A stretch of DNA of 64,000 nucleotides from Streptomyces sp. NBC_01116. Its GTDB lineage: Bacteria; Actinomycetota; Actinomycetes; Streptomycetales; Streptomycetaceae. The position numbers were made by a program, and so were the translations under genes. The stretch covers positions 6,371,501-6,435,500 of the forward strand of contig NZ_CP108644.1 in NCBI RefSeq assembly GCF_041435495.1. Reading direction: 5' to 3'. This document shows, in pieces, positions 60,568-64,000 of the stretch. Within the stretch, counting starts at the first letter, position 1; each line of letters begins with the position of its first letter. Below the pieces are notes generated by a model. The model saw only the letters and a program-made list of their open reading frames with translations. It ran no database searches and was not told the origin of the DNA.

Positions 60568-61943
60568 CGTCCCGTAGTTCCGCGACGACGGCCCGCGCCT
60601 CCTCCGAGGCGCGGGCCGTCGCCCGTACCCAAACGCTTCTGAAGGGCAAGGACGGCATCGGCACCGTCCGCCGGACCGTCCTCCCCGGCGGTCTGCGGAT
60701 CGTCACCGAGACCCTGCCCTCCGTCCGGTCCGCCACCTTCGGCATCTGGGCCAACGTCGGCTCCCGCGACGAGACGCCCACCCTGAACGGCGCGACCCAC
60801 TACCTCGAACACCTCCTCTTCAAGGGCACGGCCAAGCGCACCGCCCTCGACATCTCCTCCGCGATCGACGCGGTCGGCGGCGAGATGAACGCCTTCACGG
60901 CGAAGGAGTACACCTGCTACTACGCGCGGGTCCTGGACACCGACCTGCCGCTGGCCATCGACGTCGTCTGCGACATGCTGACCGGCTCGCTGATCGCCCC
61001 CGAGGACGTCGACGCCGAGCGCGGCGTCATCCTCGAAGAGATCGCGATGACCGAGGACGACCCGGGCGACTGCGTGCACGACCTGTTCGCGCACACCATG
61101 CTCGGCGACACCCCCCTGGGCCGACCGGTCCTCGGCACCGTCGACACGATCAACGCGCTGAACCGCGGCCAGATCGCCCGCTTCTACAAGAAGCACTACG
61201 ACCCCACGCACCTCGTCGTCGCCGCCGCCGGCAACGTCGACCACGCCACGGTCGTACGACAGGTCCGCAGGGCCTTCGAGCGCGCCGGGGCGCTCTCCCG
61301 CCACGACGCCGTCCCCATGGCGCCCCGCGAGGGCTCCCGCACCCTGCGCACCGCCGGCAAGGTCGAGCTGCTGAACCGCAAGACCGAGCAGGCCCACGTG
61401 GTCCTCGGCATGCCGGGCCTCGCCCGCACCGACGAGCGCCGCTGGGCGCTGGGCGTCCTCAACACCGCCCTCGGCGGCGGCATGAGCTCCCGCCTCTTCC
61501 AGGAGGTCCGGGAGAAGCGCGGCCTGGCCTACAGCGTGTACTCGTACACCTCGGGCTTCGCCGACTGCGGCCTCTTCGGCGTGTACGCGGGCTGCCGCCC
61601 GAACCAGGTCCACGACGTCCTCAAGATCTGCCGCGACGAGCTGGACCGGGTCGCCACGCACGGACTGGACGACGACGAGGTCGCCCGCGCCATCGGGCAG
61701 CTCTCCGGCTCCACCGTCCTCGGCCTGGAGGACACCGGCGCGCTGATGAACCGTATCGGCAAGAGCGAGCTGTGCTGGGGCGAGCAGATGTCCGTCGACG
61801 ACATGCTCGCGCGCATCGCGGAGGTCACCCCCGACGACGTACGGGAGGTGGCGGGCGAACTCCTCACCCAGCGCCCCTCGCTCTCGGTCATCGGCCCGCT
61901 CAAGGACAAGCAGGCGGACCGCCTCCACGAAGCGGTCTCCTAA
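60564..61943 (+). CDS. M16-family zinc peptidase
   Basis: 459 residues. The inverted zinc motif HYLEH (His79, Glu82, His83) and the distal Glu in ERGVILEEIAM are present, with GGGMSSRLFQEVREKRGLAYSVYS in the second half, as in the mitochondrial processing peptidase-like family. It is probably cytosolic. The GTG start overlaps the pnp stop, so it is translationally coupled; this pnp-peptidase-dapB order is common in actinobacteria. The substrate is unknown. Confidence 0.93.
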   Translation: MTSRSSATTARASSEARAVARTQTLLKGKDGIGTVRRTVLPGGLRIVTETLPSVRSATFGIWANVGSRDETPTLNGATHYLEHLLFKGTAKRTALDISSAIDAVGGEMNAFTAKEYTCYYARVLDTDLPLAIDVVCDMLTGSLIAPEDVDAERGVILEEIAMTEDDPGDCVHDLFAHTMLGDTPLGRPVLGTVDTINALNRGQIARFYKKHYDPTHLVVAAAGNVDHATVVRQVRRAFERAGALSRHDAVPMAPREGSRTLRTAGKVELLNRKTEQAHVVLGMPGLARTDERRWALGVLNTALGGGMSSRLFQEVREKRGLAYSVYSYTSGFADCGLFGVYAGCRPNQVHDVLKICRDELDRVATHGLDDDEVARAIGQLSGSTVLGLEDTGALMNRIGKSELCWGEQMSVDDMLARIAEVTPDDVREVAGELLTQRPSLSVIGPLKDKQADRLHEAVS

Positions 61944-61960
61944 TCCCTTAAGGAATCACC

Positions 61961-62713
61961 ATGAGTAAGCTGCGCGTAGCCGTTCTCGGTGCGAAGGGCC
62001 GCATCGGCTCCGAGGCCGTAACCGCGATCGAGGCCGCCGACGACCTGGAGCTGGTGGCGGCCCTGGGCCGGGGCGACAAGCTGGAGACCCTCGTCGACAC
62101 CGGCACCCAGGCCGTCGTCGAGCTCACCACCCCCGCGTCGGTGATGGGCAACCTCGACTTCTGCGTCCGGCACGGCATCCACGCCGTCGTCGGCACCACG
62201 GGCTGGACCGACGAACGGCTCGCGCAGCTGACCACCTGGCTGGACGACTCCCCGGGGACGGGCGTCCTGATCGCCCCGAACTTCTCCATCGGCGCCGTCC
62301 TGACCATGAAGTTCGCGGAGCAGGCCGCCCGCTACTTCGAGTCCGTCGAGGTCGTCGAACTCCACCACCCGAACAAGGTCGACGCCCCCTCCGGCACCGC
62401 CACCCGCACCGCCCAGCTCATCGCGGCGGCCCGCGCCAAGGCGGGCAGCGCGCCCCAGCCGGACGCCACCACCACCGCCCTGGACGGCGCGCGCGGCGCG
62501 GACGTCGACGGCGTCCCGGTCCACGCGATCCGGCTCCGCGGGCTGCTGGCCCACCAGGAAGTGCTGCTCGGCGGTGAGGGCGAGACCCTCACCATCCGCC
62601 ACGACTCCCTCCACCACAGCAGCTTCATGCCGGGCATCCTGCTCGGCGTCCGCCGTGTGGTGACCACTCCCGGCCTCACGTTCGGCCTGGAACACTTCCT
62701 CGACCTGAACTGA
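61961..62713 (+). CDS. dapB: 4-hydroxy-tetrahydrodipicolinate reductase
   Basis: 250 residues. It makes tetrahydrodipicolinate with NAD(P)H in lysine/diaminopimelate synthesis. Motifs: VAVLGAKGRIGSEAV (cofactor), HAVVGTTGWT, VVELHHPNKVDAPSGTA (catalytic His and Lys) and RHDSLHHSSFMPG. AAGGA precedes the ATG by about 6 bases, 17 bases after the peptidase gene. Confidence 0.96.
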   Translation: MSKLRVAVLGAKGRIGSEAVTAIEAADDLELVAALGRGDKLETLVDTGTQAVVELTTPASVMGNLDFCVRHGIHAVVGTTGWTDERLAQLTTWLDDSPGTGVLIAPNFSIGAVLTMKFAEQAARYFESVEVVELHHPNKVDAPSGTATRTAQLIAAARAKAGSAPQPDATTTALDGARGADVDGVPVHAIRLRGLLAHQEVLLGGEGETLTIRHDSLHHSSFMPGILLGVRRVVTTPGLTFGLEHFLDLN

Positions 62714-62724
62714 CTGAGCCCACC

Positions 62725-63213
62725 ATGCGCGCAAAGATCACCTACATCGTCACGGCCGCCGTCCTGGTCTTCTACTTCGTCCTGGTCGGCAGCCGCGGCC
62801 TGATGCTCATCCGGCACGGCACGCTGGTCACGGTCACGTTCGGGGTCGCCGTGCTGATCCTGCCGGTGATCGGCGTCTGGTTCCTCTGGAAGAACACCCA
62901 GTTCGTCCGCCGCGCCAACGCCCTGGCGGCCGAGCTGGACGCGGAGGGCGGCCTGCCGGTCGACGACCTGGCCCGCACGCCGTCCGGCCGGATCGACCGG
63001 GACGCCGCCGACGCGGTCTTCACCAAGCGCCGCGAGGAGACCGAGGACGCCCCGGACGACTGGCGCACCTGGTTCAGGCTGGCGGTCGCCTACCAGGACG
63101 CGAGGGACACCCCGCGAGCCCGCAAGGCGATGCAGAGGGCGATCGCACTGCACCGGTCCAGGCCGTCCCCCGTGCTCAGCCCGTCCGCGGCTCCCGGCCC
63201 GTCCGGAGATTGA
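62725..63213 (+). CDS. Two-helix membrane protein with TPR-like region
   Basis: 162 residues. Two membrane helices (ITYIVTAAVLVFYFVLVG; VTVTFGVAVLILPVIGVWFLW) are followed by a cytoplasmic part with WRTWFRLAVAYQDARDTPRARKAM, a single TPR-like repeat. Close homologues lie downstream of dapB in other Streptomyces, as I recall; no function is known to me. It starts 11 bases after dapB and is likely the last gene of that operon. Confidence 0.82.
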   Translation: MRAKITYIVTAAVLVFYFVLVGSRGLMLIRHGTLVTVTFGVAVLILPVIGVWFLWKNTQFVRRANALAAELDAEGGLPVDDLARTPSGRIDRDAADAVFTKRREETEDAPDDWRTWFRLAVAYQDARDTPRARKAMQRAIALHRSRPSPVLSPSAAPGPSGD

Positions 63214-63235
63214 GGACGTCCTCCCCGACGTACGC

Positions 63236-63273
63236 GAGTGAGCCCGGGACCGATCACGGTCCCGGGCTCACTC
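63236..63273. terminator. Bidirectional terminator after the TPR-like gene
   Basis: GAGTGAGCCCGGGACCG (63236-63252) pairs perfectly with 63257-63273 around a 4-base loop (17 bp). It lies between convergent genes ending at 63213 and 63300. Confidence 0.88.
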
Positions 63274-63299
63274 ACGTACAGGTCGCGGCAGGCAGGGGC

Positions 63300-63851
63300 T
63301 CACCCCTGCCGGTACTCGTCCGCCCAGGCCTCCACCGCGTCCGTGGCCCGCTCGAACGCCTCCTCGCGCCCGAGGAAGTCCGCGTTGTGGTCGGTGGTCA
63401 GCGGCGGCAGCGTCTCACCGTTCTGCCGGACCACGACGAGCGCCTGGCCCTGGACCGTACGGGGAAGGCCCATCCACTTCACGGGCTGCTGGACCGTACG
63501 GACCGCGGACGTGCCGCTCCAGGCCACCGTGGTGGTCCGGAAGAACGCGACGCGCCGCACTCCGTGGCGGCTGACCCACGCGCCGACCCGCAGCAGTCGC
63601 AGGGCGGCGGCGATCAGCGCACCGGCCAGAGCCAGACACACGGTGGCGCCCGAAGGCGCTCCGGCCACCCCGATGATCATGGCCGCGAGCAGAACGAACG
63701 AGGCCAGCAACAACAGGGTGGCCGCCGCCGCGACCCGCCACGGGCCGGGGCGGTAGGGCCGCCGCCAGCTGTCGTGGTCGTCGAACGGCAGCGCGACGTC
63801 CTCCGCGCTCGCGTCGAATGCGCGGTCGGCCGTCAGAAAGGGCAGGGGCAC
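63300..63851 (-). CDS. Membrane protein with PH-like domain
   Basis: 183 residues from a GTG with GAGG 8 bases upstream. Two adjacent membrane helices (VAAAATLLLLASFVLLAAM; GATVCLALAGALIAAALRLL) are followed by a beta-rich C-terminal region (VSRHGVRRVAFFRTTTVAWSGTSAVRTV) resembling the bacterial PH domain found in small actinobacterial membrane proteins. The function is unknown. Confidence 0.75.
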   Translation of the reverse strand: MPLPFLTADRAFDASAEDVALPFDDHDSWRRPYRPGPWRVAAAATLLLLASFVLLAAMIIGVAGAPSGATVCLALAGALIAAALRLLRVGAWVSRHGVRRVAFFRTTTVAWSGTSAVRTVQQPVKWMGLPRTVQGQALVVVRQNGETLPPLTTDHNADFLGREEAFERATDAVEAWADEYRQG

Positions 63852-63960
63852 GACTCATCCTCACTCACAAGCACGCTCGATTGCTGTGCCCGGTGAGGCT
63901 ACCGAGAGTGCCACCGGCCCGACCACCCCAGGGGGTCCGTACGAGTCAGCGGCGTACGGG

Positions 63961-63999
63961 TCAGCGGCCCTGCGACGCCTCGGACTGCTTGCCGTGCGC
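63961..63999 (-). CDS. 3' end of a gene running off the window
   Basis: Twelve codons and a TGA read AHGKQSEASQGR on the minus strand. Codon usage fits a real gene end, but the part in the window is too short to identify. The 109 bp between this stop and the next gene's start hold no clear terminator. Confidence 0.35.
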   Translation of the reverse strand, partial: AHGKQSEASQGR

Positions 64000-64000
64000 C

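Noticed and set aside
37779..64000. ESX locus as a recent mobile island
   Set aside because: Housekeeping genes rpsO-pnp-dapB follow in conserved order, and I see no integrase, attachment repeat or tRNA at the borders; only a patch in the second mycosin looks foreign.

Overview
The window is 64 kb of a Streptomyces-type chromosome. Codon and base composition are very GC-rich, GTG starts and ATGA/GTGA overlaps are frequent, and terminators are long GC stems without a T run. Gene order follows the conserved core around dxr-ispG-proS-nusA-infB-truB-ribF, a type VII (ESX) secretion locus and rpsO-pnp-dapB, which I recall as roughly SCO5677 to SCO5740 in S. coelicolor (from memory, not checked). 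I saw no tRNA, rRNA, insertion sequence, prophage or CRISPR.

Layout. 0-6.8 kb: a PucR-type regulator, an aldehyde dehydrogenase, a long-chain-type acyl-CoA dehydrogenase and a divergent EPSP synthase with Ala at the glyphosate-sensing position. 7-11.9 kb: dxr, a site-2 metalloprotease, ispG and a GNAT protein, the same order as mycobacterial dxr-rip1-gcpE-Rv2867c. 11.9-16.4 kb: a second GNAT and proS, then a minus-strand cluster of lipoprotein, ferritin-like protein and an aminoglycoside phosphotransferase homologue lacking its catalytic Asp residues. 16.5-28.5 kb: the translation/transcription operon rimP-nusA-ylxR-infB-DUF503-rbfA-truB and ribF, interrupted by a 1184-residue degenerate serine protease fused to an NTPase.

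28.5-37.8 kb: an XdhC-like protein, an ArsR/MFS pair behind a 24-bp perfect inverted repeat (the MFS gene has the only TTA codon I found in a real gene), and a five-gene peptide ABC importer. 38-57.5 kb: the type VII secretion locus with an EspI-like ParA ATPase, a DUF397 protein, an unknown protein, EccE, EccB, two mycosins, a small helical protein, a 556-residue WXG-domain substrate candidate, EsxB/EsxA, a three-ATPase EccC, and EccD behind a nearly T-free leader. 57.7-64 kb: rpsO, pnp, an M16 peptidase, dapB, a TPR-like membrane protein, a PH-like membrane protein and the tail of one more gene.

The most unusual signals are three overlapping minicistrons (MSTR, MSTR, MSTPMK) in the infB leader, the pseudoenzyme candidates, the mosaic GC of the second mycosin, the T-free eccD leader, and a strong HrdB-type promoter with a palindrome ahead of the secretion-substrate operon.
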